Made by a program: the position numbers and the translations under genes. Of a stretch of DNA of 64,000 nucleotides, positions 36,562 through 44,792 are shown one piece after another (within the stretch, counting starts at the first letter, position 1; every line of letters starts with the position of its first letter). The notes beneath the pieces were generated by a model. It was not told the DNA's origin and ran no database searches. It was given only the letters and a program-made list of their open reading frames with translations. Source of the stretch: Nocardiopsis sp. FIRDI 009 (GTDB lineage Bacteria; Actinomycetota; Actinomycetes; Streptosporangiales; Streptosporangiaceae); assembly GCF_003386285.1 (NCBI RefSeq), contig NZ_QPNC01000012.1, forward strand, positions 1 through 64,000, in the 5' to 3' direction.

Positions 36562-36648
36562 CTAGGGACACAGACAGAGCGCGGCGGCGACGTGGCAGTA
36601 GTCCACTGCCCGTCGCTTCGTCAGAAACGCGCTCGTCAAGGAAGTCAC
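36562..36648 (-). CDS. Cysteine-responsive leader peptide upstream of the rhodanese operon
   Basis: A 28-codon GTG frame whose end reads KRRAVDYCHVAAALCLCP then TAG, with three Cys codons in the last 11. It resembles the short actinobacterial sulfur-gene leader peptides built on an R-R-x-V-D-x-x-x-V pattern and ending in Cys. There is no Shine-Dalgarno; GTGACA and TAGCGT (18-bp spacing) upstream place the start point at or next to the GTG, so it should be leaderless. Ribosome stalling at the Cys codons when cysteine is short would control the downstream operon, by analogy with known cases. Confidence 0.75.
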   Translation of the reverse strand: MTSLTSAFLTKRRAVDYCHVAAALCLCP

Positions 36649-36745
36649 GTCGTAGACGCTACAGGCCGGCCGAGGTGTTTGTCACGGGTGGGCTGGATCA
36701 CAGCAGGTCGCGTGGGTCCCGCGGGAGCGGCCGGGCGGCGCGCTC

Positions 36746-37114
36746 TCAGCGGATCGCCGAGCCGAGCGCGGCGATCACGTCGGCCTTGCGGGGCTGGCCG
36801 CCTGCGCCGCGCACGACCCGGCCGGAGGCGTCCAGGACGAGGACGGTGGGGGTGCCCCGCACCCCCAGGCGGCGTACGAGGTCGAGCCTGGACTCGGCGT
36901 CCACCTCCACGTGCGCCACCCCCTCGACCATGCCCGCGACCTCGTCGAGGACGCGGCGGGTGGCCCGGCACGGCTGGCAGAAGGCCGTGGAGAACTGCAC
37001 GAGCGTGGCCCGCTCGCCCGGCTCGGCCCCCAGGTCCTCGCGGCCGAGGACCTGGCCCTCCCAGGGACGCGCGACGTCGTCGCGGGCGGTGCTCCGTCGG
37101 TCGTGGTCGTCCAC
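36746..37114 (-). CDS. Thioredoxin-family protein
   Basis: 122 residues. The thioredoxin fold carries the active site C46-Q-P-C49 in FSTAFCQPCRATRRVL, preceded by ATLVQF, and the cis-Pro motif RGTPTVLVLD. CQPC in place of CGPC implies a shifted redox potential. It has a charged N-terminal extension of about 25 residues and no signal peptide, so it is cytoplasmic. In mycobacteria a thioredoxin-like gene likewise sits beside cysA2-sseC2. It is separated from the rhodanese leader by about 100 bp. Confidence 0.92.
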   Translation of the reverse strand: MDDHDRRSTARDDVARPWEGQVLGREDLGAEPGERATLVQFSTAFCQPCRATRRVLDEVAGMVEGVAHVEVDAESRLDLVRRLGVRGTPTVLVLDASGRVVRGAGGQPRKADVIAALGSAIR

Positions 37115-37230
37115 GGGTCCCTCCAGGTGTGGGGTGGCCGGGCCTGACTTCCCGGAACGGTCCCTCCAGGGCTTCCGGTTCGGGCGCCGGGAGGGTTCTC
37201 ATGGCTGGGGCCGCGCCGCGGACGTCCGTT

Positions 37231-37276
37231 GAGGACGGTGGGGGCGACGGGCGGGCCGAGGCGAGGCGAAAGGACC
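37231..37276. repeat. Dispersed repeat fragment
   Basis: It shares the exact 18-mer gcgacgggcgggccgagg with 40593-40610 and, more loosely, with the right-hand part of repeat copy B near 57837-57867. It lies in the 181-bp gap between the thioredoxin and DUF2993 genes. Confidence 0.45.
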
Positions 37277-37295
37277 GGAACACGCGCGGCCCCGG

Positions 37296-38006
37296 TCAGG
37301 CGGCCCCGGAACCCATCAGCGGGACGTCCTGGCCCACGCCGGTGATCCGCAGGCCGTTGGGGGTGGCCTCCATGTCGGTGACGGTCAGCCCGAAGGGGAG
37401 TTCGGGGGCCTGGACGCTGAAGCTGAGCATGCCCTCGACCATGCCGCCGACGTCGATCGGGGTCTCGCCCAGCTGCACGTCCACGGGGGTGAGCCGGACG
37501 GTGTCGCCCTCGACGGTGAACTCGCCGCCCGCCGAGACGGACGTGCTCAGGCCCAGCTCCGGAAGGGCCAGCTCGCCCCTGATCCGCGGCTCCCCGCCCT
37601 CGGTCGTGACCGTCATGCCCTCGGGCAGGTGGGCGCTGAAGTAGGAGTAGGGGACCACGAAGGACCCGTCGACCTGACCGGCGACGACGTCGGGCTGGTC
37701 GAGCAGCTCGGACAGGGGCGCCCGGACGTCGCTCGCGGACGCCTCGATCTGCTCGACGGTCACCCCGGCCATCGCGGCGCTGTCCGCGGTGATCGTGATC
37801 CTCGAATAGTCACCGGTGACGGCCTGCGGGAGGAACGCCCACCCCTCGATGGCCACGTCCGGTTCCTCGGCCATGTCCAGCCGCTGGGCCATGCGCTGCG
37901 CGACCATGCCCTCCGCGACGCCGCGCAGCGCCACGTCCGCGACCACCACCACGACTCCGAGGAGCAACAACAGGACGACGAGGAACTTACGCATGAGTCC
38001 CAGCAC
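37296..38006 (-). CDS. DUF2993 (LmeA-like) lipid-binding protein
   Basis: 236 residues from GTG 38006, or 232 from ATG 37994 (MRKFLVVLLLLLG). One N-terminal span or uncleaved signal at about 5-25, then a repetitive beta-rich DUF2993 domain (DVAIEGWAFLPQAVTGDYSRI, VDGSFVVPYSYFSAHL, FTVEGDTVRLTPVDVQ). Mycobacterial LmeA of this family is a periplasmic mannosyltransferase-like factor for lipomannan; other members are probably lipid carriers. The mycobacterial homologue also follows the thioredoxin gene. Confidence 0.85.
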   Translation of the reverse strand: MLGLMRKFLVVLLLLLGVVVVVADVALRGVAEGMVAQRMAQRLDMAEEPDVAIEGWAFLPQAVTGDYSRITITADSAAMAGVTVEQIEASASDVRAPLSELLDQPDVVAGQVDGSFVVPYSYFSAHLPEGMTVTTEGGEPRIRGELALPELGLSTSVSAGGEFTVEGDTVRLTPVDVQLGETPIDVGGMVEGMLSFSVQAPELPFGLTVTDMEATPNGLRITGVGQDVPLMGSGAA

Positions 38007-38231
38007 ACTTTCTTTCGCTCAGGCGCGCCTGTCGGCCGGTTCGTCCCGCCGGTCTAGGTCACACGCCATCGGCACCCGACGGGGCCGGTCATGAAAAACC
38101 TGTAGGGAAGGGTACTTCACCCGGAATGCGACGTCGTGGGCCTGGTGAGGGTTCTCCGACATCCGCCGACGACACCGGTTCGAGACCTTCCGCGGCGGGG
38201 CGCCGCGCGGTGTCCCGGGCTGGCGGGGGTC

Positions 38232-38255
38232 AGGGTGTGTCCGGCGGACACCCTA
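38232..38255. terminator. Stop-overlapping GTGTCC/GGACAC hairpin
   Basis: GGGTGTGTCC, GGC loop, GGACACCC (about 38233-38253) overlaps the stop codon of the membrane-ABM gene. A near copy overlaps the stop of the HAD gene at 40495-40520. Confidence 0.6.
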
Positions 38256-39452
38256 GCGGGGCATCAGCATCGCGGCGAGGCCGTCGCTGGCCGAGGCGCC
38301 GGAGAGGGAGAGTTCGATCACGTTGGTGGCGACCACGTGGGCGGCGCTCAACCGGGCGAACTCCAGGGTGTGCGGCTGCCGCTCGTGCTCCTCTCGGGCG
38401 AGCTCGTCCCGGTAGATGGCGTAGACGATCCGCTGGAGGGGGGCGTTGGGCACCGTGTGGCACGCGAAGAGGAGGGTGTCCGGCTCCTGGTGGGCGACCT
38501 GTTCGACGACGGCGTCGGCGATCTGGTCGAATCCGTGCTCCCGTCCCTCGGTGAGGGTGTAGATCGTGATGACCCCGCGCAGCCGGGACTGCTGGCGCGA
38601 CAGCGGAGCGTCCTGGTGGTCGTCTACGGGCACGGGGCTGCGACGCCTGCGGCGCACGGGTTCCTCCTGGGGTTCGGCGTGGGACTCGAAGGGCTCGTCG
38701 GCGTCGTCGTAGTCGTCGTAGGGGCCCTCGTCGTAGGAGTCCCCGCCATCGTAGGGGTCCTCGTCGTCGTAGGGGTCCTCATCCTCGAACCGGTCGCGGC
38801 GGTGCGGTCTCACGGCCAGCGCGGAGGCGCCCCACAGGGCGGCGACGGCGCCGAGCATCAGCAGCGGCCCCAGGGCGCCGAGCCCCGTGCGGCCGACGAG
38901 CACGCTGAGCACGGCGGCCAGGGCGACCAGGCCGAGCGCCGTCAGGTCCGGGACGCGGTCGCCGCGGTCGGGACGGCGCAGGACGCCGACGACCGCGCAG
39001 ACGAGGAGGACCAGGACCAGGAGGTGGGTCGCGCCGACGACGCCCCGGGGGATGATGTCGTAGTGGTCGGCGAAGGCCGGGTAGGAGCGTTCGAACTGGG
39101 TCCGCACCCGGTCGACGGACAGAACCACCAGCGGAACGATGGTGAAGGCGCTGAGGAACAGGCGTGAGGTGAACCGGCCGCGCGGGGAGCGGGCGCCGTA
39201 CTCGACCGCGCCCCAGGCCATGTACAGCGGGCCCAGGAGGCTGACGCCGATCTGGTACAGCCGGAAGGTGAGCGCGCCGAAGTCGAGGATCGCGCCGAGC
39301 ACGGCGGCGCTGAGGCCGACGGCGAGACCGAGGGCGGCGACCAGCCAGCCGACCCGGGCGATACTGGGGCGGCGCTGAGCGTACGCGGCGAGGGCCGCCG
39401 TGGCGCTCCAGGCCACCAACGCGCTTGTGAATGCCAGTCCTACCGTCACCAT
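38253..39452 (-). CDS. Polytopic membrane protein with C-terminal ABM-like domain
   Basis: 399 residues. Six or seven spans fill residues 1-210. A linker rich in Asp/Tyr/Glu (repeated EDPYDDEDPYDGGDSYDEG) follows. The last 100 residues (GVITIYTLTEGREHGFDQIA, LLFACHTVPNAPLQRIVYAIYRDELA, VIELSLSGA) look like a ferredoxin-like antibiotic biosynthesis monooxygenase (ABM) domain. ABM domains degrade heme or oxidise quinoid compounds, but the fusion is unfamiliar to me. The stop lies inside a hairpin element. Confidence 0.72.
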   Translation of the reverse strand: MVTVGLAFTSALVAWSATAALAAYAQRRPSIARVGWLVAALGLAVGLSAAVLGAILDFGALTFRLYQIGVSLLGPLYMAWGAVEYGARSPRGRFTSRLFLSAFTIVPLVVLSVDRVRTQFERSYPAFADHYDIIPRGVVGATHLLVLVLLVCAVVGVLRRPDRGDRVPDLTALGLVALAAVLSVLVGRTGLGALGPLLMLGAVAALWGASALAVRPHRRDRFEDEDPYDDEDPYDGGDSYDEGPYDDYDDADEPFESHAEPQEEPVRRRRRSPVPVDDHQDAPLSRQQSRLRGVITIYTLTEGREHGFDQIADAVVEQVAHQEPDTLLFACHTVPNAPLQRIVYAIYRDELAREEHERQPHTLEFARLSAAHVVATNVIELSLSGASASDGLAAMLMPR

Positions 39453-39698
39453 CCCGACAATGATGCTGCACGTTCACGGGTGGATGTGCACGTCACGGCG
39501 GCGGAGGGGGCCAGTGTGGAGGAAGATCCCGCAGAGTGGGGGCACAACCCGCCCATCCCGATGTGACCTTCATCACCCGGATTGTGCTGGGGGGTCAGGG
39601 GCCGCACACGACTCACCGGTGCCCGTAGGCTCGAATCAGCGGGGAGCGTCACCCCGGACATCGGAGGGCCGCCTCCCCAGCCGAGCCAGGAGACAACC

Positions 39699-40496
39699 GT
39701 GCCGTACGACGCGCCGTGCCCGCCCTCGGGGGGACGGGGAGCCGCCTTCTTCGACGTGGACAACACCCTGATGCGGGGCGCGTCGATCTACCACTTCGCA
39801 CGGGGACTGGCGGCCCGGGACCTGTTCACCACGCGCGACCTGCTGCGGTTCGCCTGGGGGCAGACGGTGTTCCGGGTGACCGGCGCCGAGCAGCCCGACC
39901 ACATCAACGCGGCGCGCGAGGCCGCACTGGCGTTCGTCGCCGGGCACGACGTGGGCGACCTGGTCGCGCTCTGCGAGGAGATCTACGACGACTCGATGGC
40001 CGGCCGCATCTGGGAGGGGACCCGCCGACTCGTCCAGCGCCACCTGGACGCCGGGCAACCCGTGTGGCTGGTGACGGCCACGCCGGTCGAGCTGGCCCAG
40101 ATCATCCGCAGGCGCCTGGGACTGACCGGGGCGCTGGGCACGGAGGCCGAGAGCATCGACGGTGTGTACACGGGGCGACTCAACGGCGACCTGATGCACG
40201 GGCCCGCCAAGGCGGTGGCGGTGCGCGCCCTCGCGCGGAGGGAGGGGTGGGACCTCGCGGCCTGCTCGGCCTACAGCGACTCCTCCAACGACCTTCCGCT
40301 GCTGTCCCTGGTCGGCCACCCGCACGCGGTCAACCCCGACGGCGACCTGCGCAGGTACGCGCGCACGCACCAGTGGCCGGTGCACGACTTCCGCAGACGC
40401 AGAAAGGCGCTGAAGGTGGCCGTGCCCGCGGCCGTGGCGGGCGCCGTCGCCGGTGGCGCGGCGGTGCGGGCGGTCCGGCACCGACGCCGGGCCTAG
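39699..40496 (+). CDS. HAD-IB family hydrolase (phosphoserine phosphatase-like)
   Basis: 265 residues from GTG 39699, which follows AGGAG by 6 bp. HAD motif I AAFFDVDNTLMRG (nucleophile Asp19, acid Asp21), motif II VWLVTATPVE (Thr), and motif III/IV GPAKAVAVRAL with YSDSSNDLPLL. The alpha-helical C1 cap and a C-terminal hydrophobic segment (KVAVPAAVAGAVAGGAAV) followed by Arg residues suggest membrane association. The class acts on phosphoserine or lysophospholipid-type substrates; which one is not determinable. Confidence 0.9.
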   Translation: MPYDAPCPPSGGRGAAFFDVDNTLMRGASIYHFARGLAARDLFTTRDLLRFAWGQTVFRVTGAEQPDHINAAREAALAFVAGHDVGDLVALCEEIYDDSMAGRIWEGTRRLVQRHLDAGQPVWLVTATPVELAQIIRRRLGLTGALGTEAESIDGVYTGRLNGDLMHGPAKAVAVRALARREGWDLAACSAYSDSSNDLPLLSLVGHPHAVNPDGDLRRYARTHQWPVHDFRRRRKALKVAVPAAVAGAVAGGAAVRAVRHRRRA

Positions 40497-40520
40497 GGCG
40501 TGTCCCGCGGACACACACCC
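40495..40520. terminator. Stop-overlapping GTGTCC/GGACAC hairpin, second copy
   Basis: GTGTCC (40500-40505), loop CGC, GGACAC (40509-40514) with CCC further out. It begins at the HAD stop TAG. It is nearly identical to 38232-38255 read on the other strand. Confidence 0.6.
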
Positions 40521-40581
40521 TGCTGCGCCACGCCCCGGCACCACTCTCGCGACGTTCCCATCAGTCGACAGCCGACCCCGT

Positions 40582-40630
40582 GAGGGCGGCGGGCGACGGG
40601 CGGGCCGAGGTGAAGCGGAGGCCCGCGGAA
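40582..40630. repeat. Dispersed repeat fragment
   Basis: It carries the 18-mer gcgacgggcgggccgagg shared with 37244-37261, then tgaagcggaggcccgcgga, similar to repeat copies A and B. It lies in the convergent gap between the HAD and epimerase genes. Confidence 0.45.
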
Positions 40631-40641
40631 GGCACGGCGCC

Positions 40642-41631
40642 TCAGCGGCCCAGCGTCGCCCGGGCGAGGGCGAGCACGTGGACGGGGCGCAGCCCGGACC
40701 CGCGCGGGGGCTGGGCGCAGGCGCGGGACGAGGCGTAGGACTCGAAGGCCTGCGCCGAGCTGTAGGAGGGCGACCAGCGCAGAACGCGCTCCAGGGGGGC
40801 GGTGTCCCAGCGGGAGGCGTCCAGGCTGGCGCGGACGGCACGGGCGGCGTTGGCGCTCGCGTAGGCGATCCGACCGTTCCTGGCCAGGCCGCGCAGCATC
40901 CTGAGCCCGGAGGCGGGCACCGGGAGACGTTGGCCGCCGACCCTGTGCAGGCAGTGGGAGAGCGGCACGGAGTCCTTGCCCGCGACGTCGAAGAAGCCCG
41001 TCTCCTCGCTCAACGCCATCCGCATGAGCGCCTCGGCCCCGTCGTCCTCGTGGAGGAAGCGGACACGCGGGTCGTGGCCGAGCACGGTGGGGACGACACG
41101 GGAGTCGAGATAACGGGTGAGGGGGGTGTCCGTGGAGGGGCCGATGAGGTTGGCGAACCGCAGGACCGCCACGGACAGGTCGGGGCGGCGGCGCTGGAGA
41201 CCCCGGGTGTGCCGTTCGACCTCGGCCGCGTCGTCGGCGTCGAGGGTGGCGCTGGAGCGCACCACGAGCCGCCGTACGGACGCGGAGCGCTGGGCGGCGG
41301 CCAGGACCCGCATCGTGCCCAGCAGGTGGTCCTCCCGGTGGGGGCCGCGGTCGGCGTCGAGCCCCAGGTGGAGGACGAGGTCGGCGCCGGAGTCGGCGAC
41401 GATCTGGGGAAGGCTCTCGTCGTGCAGGTCGACGTGGGCGTACTCCCGATGGGAACCGCCGTCGTCGGACGCCTCCCGCCCCTCCGGGGAGTAGGTCGAC
41501 CACCCCGTACCGGAGGGCGGGGCGGAGTCCGCCCCGACGACCCGGCGTACGCCGGGCACCCCCGTCAGGGCCTGCGCGACCCTGGCTGCCATGGGGCTGG
41601 AGACCCCTGTGACGAGTACGACACGAGCCAT
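40642..41631 (-). CDS. NAD-dependent epimerase/dehydratase family protein
   Basis: 329 residues, extended SDR fold. The usual glycine-rich motif is altered to VLVTGVSSPMAARVAQAL (normally GxxGxxG), which makes cofactor binding uncertain. VRRLVVRSSATLD replaces the catalytic region and no YxxxK is obvious at the normal place, so it may be an atypical or non-catalytic SDR. FANLIGPSTDTPLTRYL matches the family's post-catalytic segment. A similar protein accompanies the tiny bS22 gene in actinobacteria, and it follows that gene here. Confidence 0.85.
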   Translation of the reverse strand: MARVVLVTGVSSPMAARVAQALTGVPGVRRVVGADSAPPSGTGWSTYSPEGREASDDGGSHREYAHVDLHDESLPQIVADSGADLVLHLGLDADRGPHREDHLLGTMRVLAAAQRSASVRRLVVRSSATLDADDAAEVERHTRGLQRRRPDLSVAVLRFANLIGPSTDTPLTRYLDSRVVPTVLGHDPRVRFLHEDDGAEALMRMALSEETGFFDVAGKDSVPLSHCLHRVGGQRLPVPASGLRMLRGLARNGRIAYASANAARAVRASLDASRWDTAPLERVLRWSPSYSSAQAFESYASSRACAQPPRGSGLRPVHVLALARATLGR

Positions 41632-41854
41632 GGCGACACGTTCCTTGGAAGACGGGAGCCGAGATTCCGGGAGGTCAACGGCCCTTCACGCGAAGGTGAA
41701 GCGAAGGCCGCGACCCGTGAACCACAACAGTGGCCCGCCCGGAAAATTCCTGCGCGCCGCTCGGCACCACGCAGGAGGATGGTGTCTCCGCGTCCGAGGG
41801 CGCGCTCTGGGCCCGCCCACGCCCGCGGAGAGACGACGTTCGCCGCGACCGGTC

Positions 41855-41953
41855 CTACTTCTTGTTGCGACGCGCCACACGCGTGCGCTTGAGCAGCTTG
41901 CGGTGCTTCTTCTTCGCCATCCGCTTGCGGCGCTTCTTGATGACGGAACCCAT
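41855..41953 (-). CDS. 30S ribosomal protein bS22 (AURKAIP1/COX24-like)
   Basis: 32 residues, 17 of them Lys or Arg: MGSVIKKRRKRMAKKKHR onward. This is the actinobacterial AURKAIP1/COX24-domain protein seen as bS22 in mycobacterial ribosomes. The SD AAGGTGATC directly precedes the ATG. Longer frames through this locus use unsupported upstream starts. It is expected to be strongly expressed; the upstream region (41954-42176) holds its promoter. Confidence 0.95.
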   Translation of the reverse strand: MGSVIKKRRKRMAKKKHRKLLKRTRVARRNKK

Positions 41954-42176
41954 GGGATCACCTTCTCGCTGACTAGAGTGGCCGGACATGCCGCACCAGT
42001 GGGCGGTGCCTACCGGCATGGAGCTCGGATGCGGTCGCCGTGCCCGCGGGGCACCGACCGGTGCCGGGCACGGGGTGGCCCGTGCGGCCGGGGCGAACCC
42101 CGGTGAGGCCGCCGCCTGAGGCGTACGCCCACCGCACCCGAAGCTCCAGCTTACCGGTACGGGCACGCGGTCAGGG

Positions 42177-42812
42177 TCACGCCCCCGGAAGAGCCATGCC
42201 GTCCGTGTACAGCTCGGCGGCCGGTTCGGCGTAGCTGACGCTGGCCAGCCGCTGGTCGGCGAAGGTCAGCGAGGTGACGCTGGCCAGGTTGCACTCGCGT
42301 CGGTCCGGGCGGTGCCAGAGGCGTTTGTTCTCGGCGGCCCGGCGGGCCACCCAGATCGGCAACTGGTGGCTCACGCACACCGCCTCCCGTCCCCACGCGG
42401 CCTGGCGGGCGGTCTTGATGGCCTCGACCATGCGGGCGACGATCTGGGTGTACGGCTCCCCCCAGGACGGGCGGAACGGGTTGTACAGGCGCCGGACCAC
42501 CCGGGGGTCGCGCACCGACCGGGCCGACAGCGCCATGCCCTGGAACCGGTTGGCGGACTCGATGAGCCGGTCGTCCAGGGTGACGGGCAGGTCGAGCCGC
42601 TTCTGGAGCGGGACCGCGGTCTCCTGGGTGCGGTCCAGGGGTGAGGAGAACAGGGCGGCCACGTCGTGTCCCTCGAACCACTCCGCGGCCAGTTCGGCCA
42701 TCTGCTGGCCCCGGTCGCTGAGATGGAAGTCGGGCAGTCTGCCGTACAGGATCCTGTCGGGATTGTACACCTCGCCGTGGCGCAGCAGGTGCACGACGGT
42801 GGTCGTCGTCAT
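42177..42812 (-). CDS. Histidine phosphatase family protein
   Basis: 211 residues. VHLLRHGEVYNP gives the phospho-His RHGE motif, FSSPLDRTQETA the second Arg, and AVCVSHQLPIWVA the second His. It belongs to the phosphoglycerate mutase-like superfamily, probably a phosphatase of unknown substrate. Its pairing 41 bp downstream of hemL is common in actinobacteria, so a link to cell-wall or heme physiology is only contextual. Confidence 0.92.
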   Translation of the reverse strand: MTTTTVVHLLRHGEVYNPDRILYGRLPDFHLSDRGQQMAELAAEWFEGHDVAALFSSPLDRTQETAVPLQKRLDLPVTLDDRLIESANRFQGMALSARSVRDPRVVRRLYNPFRPSWGEPYTQIVARMVEAIKTARQAAWGREAVCVSHQLPIWVARRAAENKRLWHRPDRRECNLASVTSLTFADQRLASVSYAEPAAELYTDGMALPGA

Positions 42813-42853
42813 CGTGGTCGTCCTTTACGTGCTGAACTCGTGGGCGCGCCGGG

Positions 42854-44149
42854 CTAGCCCTGGGCCTCCGCCGCGGCACGGGCCGCGCGGGGCAGCGCCG
42901 AGACCACGCGGTCGATCGCGGCGTCGTCGTGGGCGGAGGAGAAGAACCACGCCTCGAAGGCCGCGGGCGGCAGGTAGACGCCCTGGTCGAGCATGGCGTG
43001 GAAGAAGGCGGCGTACGCCGCGGTGTCGGTGGTGCGCGCGGTGTCGAAGTCGTGGACGTCCTGGTCGGTGAAGAACACCGTGAAGAGGTTGCCGCCGCCC
43101 TGGACGCGGTGCGGGACACCGGCCTCGCTGAGCGCCTTGGAGACCTCGGACTCGACCTGCGCCGAGACGCGGTCGATGTGGGCGTAGACCGCGGGGGTGG
43201 CGCCGCGCAGCGTGGCGACCCCGGCGGCGGTGGCCAGCGGGTTCCCGGAGAGGGTGCCCGCCTGGTAGACGGGGCCCTCCGGGGCAAGGCGGTCCATGAC
43301 GTCGGCGCGCCCGCCGAAGGCGGCGGCGGGCAGACCGCCGCCCATGACCTTGCCGAAGGTCATGAGGTCGGGGGCGACGCCCTCCAGGCCGTACCAGCCG
43401 GACTCGCTGACGCGGAAGCCGGTGAGCACCTCGTCGAGGATGAGGAGGGCGCCGTTGGCGTGCGCGATCTCCTTGAGGCGGGCGTTGAACCCGGCCTTGG
43501 GCGGAACGACGCCCATGTTGGCGGGACAGGCCTCGGCGATGACGCAGGCGATGTCGTCGCCGTGCTCGGCGAAGGCGCGCTCGACGGCGTCGAGGTCGTT
43601 GTAGGGCAGCACGAGGGTGTCGGCGGCGCTGGCGCCGGTCACGCCCGGGGAGTCGGGGAGGGCGAAGGTGGCCAGGCCCGATCCGGCGGCGGCCAGGAGG
43701 GCGTCCACGTGGCCGTGGTAGTTGCCCGCGAACTTGACGATCTTGCCGCGCCCGGTGAAGCCGCGCGCGAGGCGGATCGCGGACATGGTGGCCTCGGTGC
43801 CCGAGTTGACCAGGCGGACCTTCTCCACGGGGGTGCGCTCGACGATGAGTTCGGCGAGCTCGACCTCGCCGGGGGTGGGCGCGCCGTAGGAGGTCCCGGC
43901 GTCGACCGCGGAGTGGAGGGCCGCGACGACGGAGGGCTCCGCGTGGCCGAGGATGAGCGGCCCCCAGGAGCACACGAGATCGACGTACCGGCGTCCCTCG
44001 CTGTCGGTGAGGTAGGGACCCTCGCCCTTGACGAAGAAGGGCGGGGTGCCGCCGACGGCGCCGAAGGCGCGCACGGGCGAGTTCACCCCGCCGGGGACGA
44101 CGGCGGCGGCACGCTGGAAGAGCTCTGCGGAAGTCTGTTGAATACCCAC
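42854..44149 (-). CDS. hemL: Glutamate-1-semialdehyde 2,1-aminomutase
   Basis: 431 residues, standard. A class III PLP aminotransferase with active-site Lys267 in [19 protein letters not shown]. The N-terminal [19 protein letters not shown] and [20 protein letters not shown] are HemL signatures. It makes 5-aminolevulinate from the HemA product, feeding hemB, hemC and hemD found 5-10 kb away. It stands apart from the rex-hem operon, separated by the AAA-RloB insertion and other genes. Confidence 0.97.
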   Translation of the reverse strand: MGIQQTSAELFQRAAAVVPGGVNSPVRAFGAVGGTPPFFVKGEGPYLTDSEGRRYVDLVCSWGPLILGHAEPSVVAALHSAVDAGTSYGAPTPGEVELAELIVERTPVEKVRLVNSGTEATMSAIRLARGFTGRGKIVKFAGNYHGHVDALLAAAGSGLATFALPDSPGVTGASAADTLVLPYNDLDAVERAFAEHGDDIACVIAEACPANMGVVPPKAGFNARLKEIAHANGALLILDEVLTGFRVSESGWYGLEGVAPDLMTFGKVMGGGLPAAAFGGRADVMDRLAPEGPVYQAGTLSGNPLATAAGVATLRGATPAVYAHIDRVSAQVESEVSKALSEAGVPHRVQGGGNLFTVFFTDQDVHDFDTARTTDTAAYAAFFHAMLDQGVYLPPAAFEAWFFSSAHDDAAIDRVVSALPRAARAAAEAQG

Positions 44150-44222
44150 GTCACCAGTGTGTCAGCTGTGTCCGGTCCGGTGACCGTGACCCGCCCCGTA
44201 CCAGGTCCGGCGACGCCGGGGC

Positions 44223-44792
44223 TCAGGGGCGCAGGAGGGATCGGACCAGGAGGTGGACTCGGGTTCCGGGGTCGCCGTCGGGGTGGAGCCGCTCCGCGCG
44301 TTCGCAGGCGTCCTTGAGGCCGTGCGCGAAGTCACGGAAGTGCGTGCCGCCCTTGTCCCAGGTGCGGAGGGCCGCTTTGAGGGCCCGTTCCGCCCTGCCC
44401 CCGGTGACCAGGGGCGCCCGGTGGTCCCGGAGGTGGAGGAGCAGCCAGGTCTCGAAGGTGGGGGTGGAGGGAGCGGTCTTGACTCCGTCGCGCTCGGCCG
44501 AGGCCACGAGGTGGGAGACGTCGTCCCCGTCGGTGTCGAAGACCGCCCAGACCTCGGTGTACTCGTCGCTCCTGGCCCGGACGGCGCTCCGCACGACGAC
44601 CTCGCGTTGGGGGTGCTTGGCCCGCTTTGCGTGGACGGTGTGCAGGTTCACGTCCGGATGCCGCTTCATCGTGTCGAAGTAGCGCTTCTCCGTCTCCCCC
44701 TCGCAGACGACGAGGTAGACGTCCCGCTCCTCCCGCCGGGGTCGGCGGCGGCGGAGGTCGGTCTCCTTCTCCCGTCTGCGTCGCCTGCTCAT
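44223..44792 (-). CDS. RloB-family protein (Toprim-like nuclease subunit)
   Basis: 189 residues from ATG 44792, whose ATGA overlaps the ATPase stop. A basic N-terminus (10 of the first 20 residues are Arg) is followed by VYLVVCEGETEKRYFD (Glu31 with the E-G-E-T-E pattern) and EVWAVFDTDGD (Asp86, Asp88, Asp90), the acidic E...DxD layout of Toprim folds, then FETWLLLHL, typical of RloB. RloB is linked to restriction loci and is a predicted effector. Paired with an AAA ATPase it recalls OLD nucleases and the two-gene PARIS system (AriA/AriB). Confidence 0.9.
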   Translation of the reverse strand: MSRRRRREKETDLRRRRPRREERDVYLVVCEGETEKRYFDTMKRHPDVNLHTVHAKRAKHPQREVVVRSAVRARSDEYTEVWAVFDTDGDDVSHLVASAERDGVKTAPSTPTFETWLLLHLRDHRAPLVTGGRAERALKAALRTWDKGGTHFRDFAHGLKDACERAERLHPDGDPGTRVHLLVRSLLRP

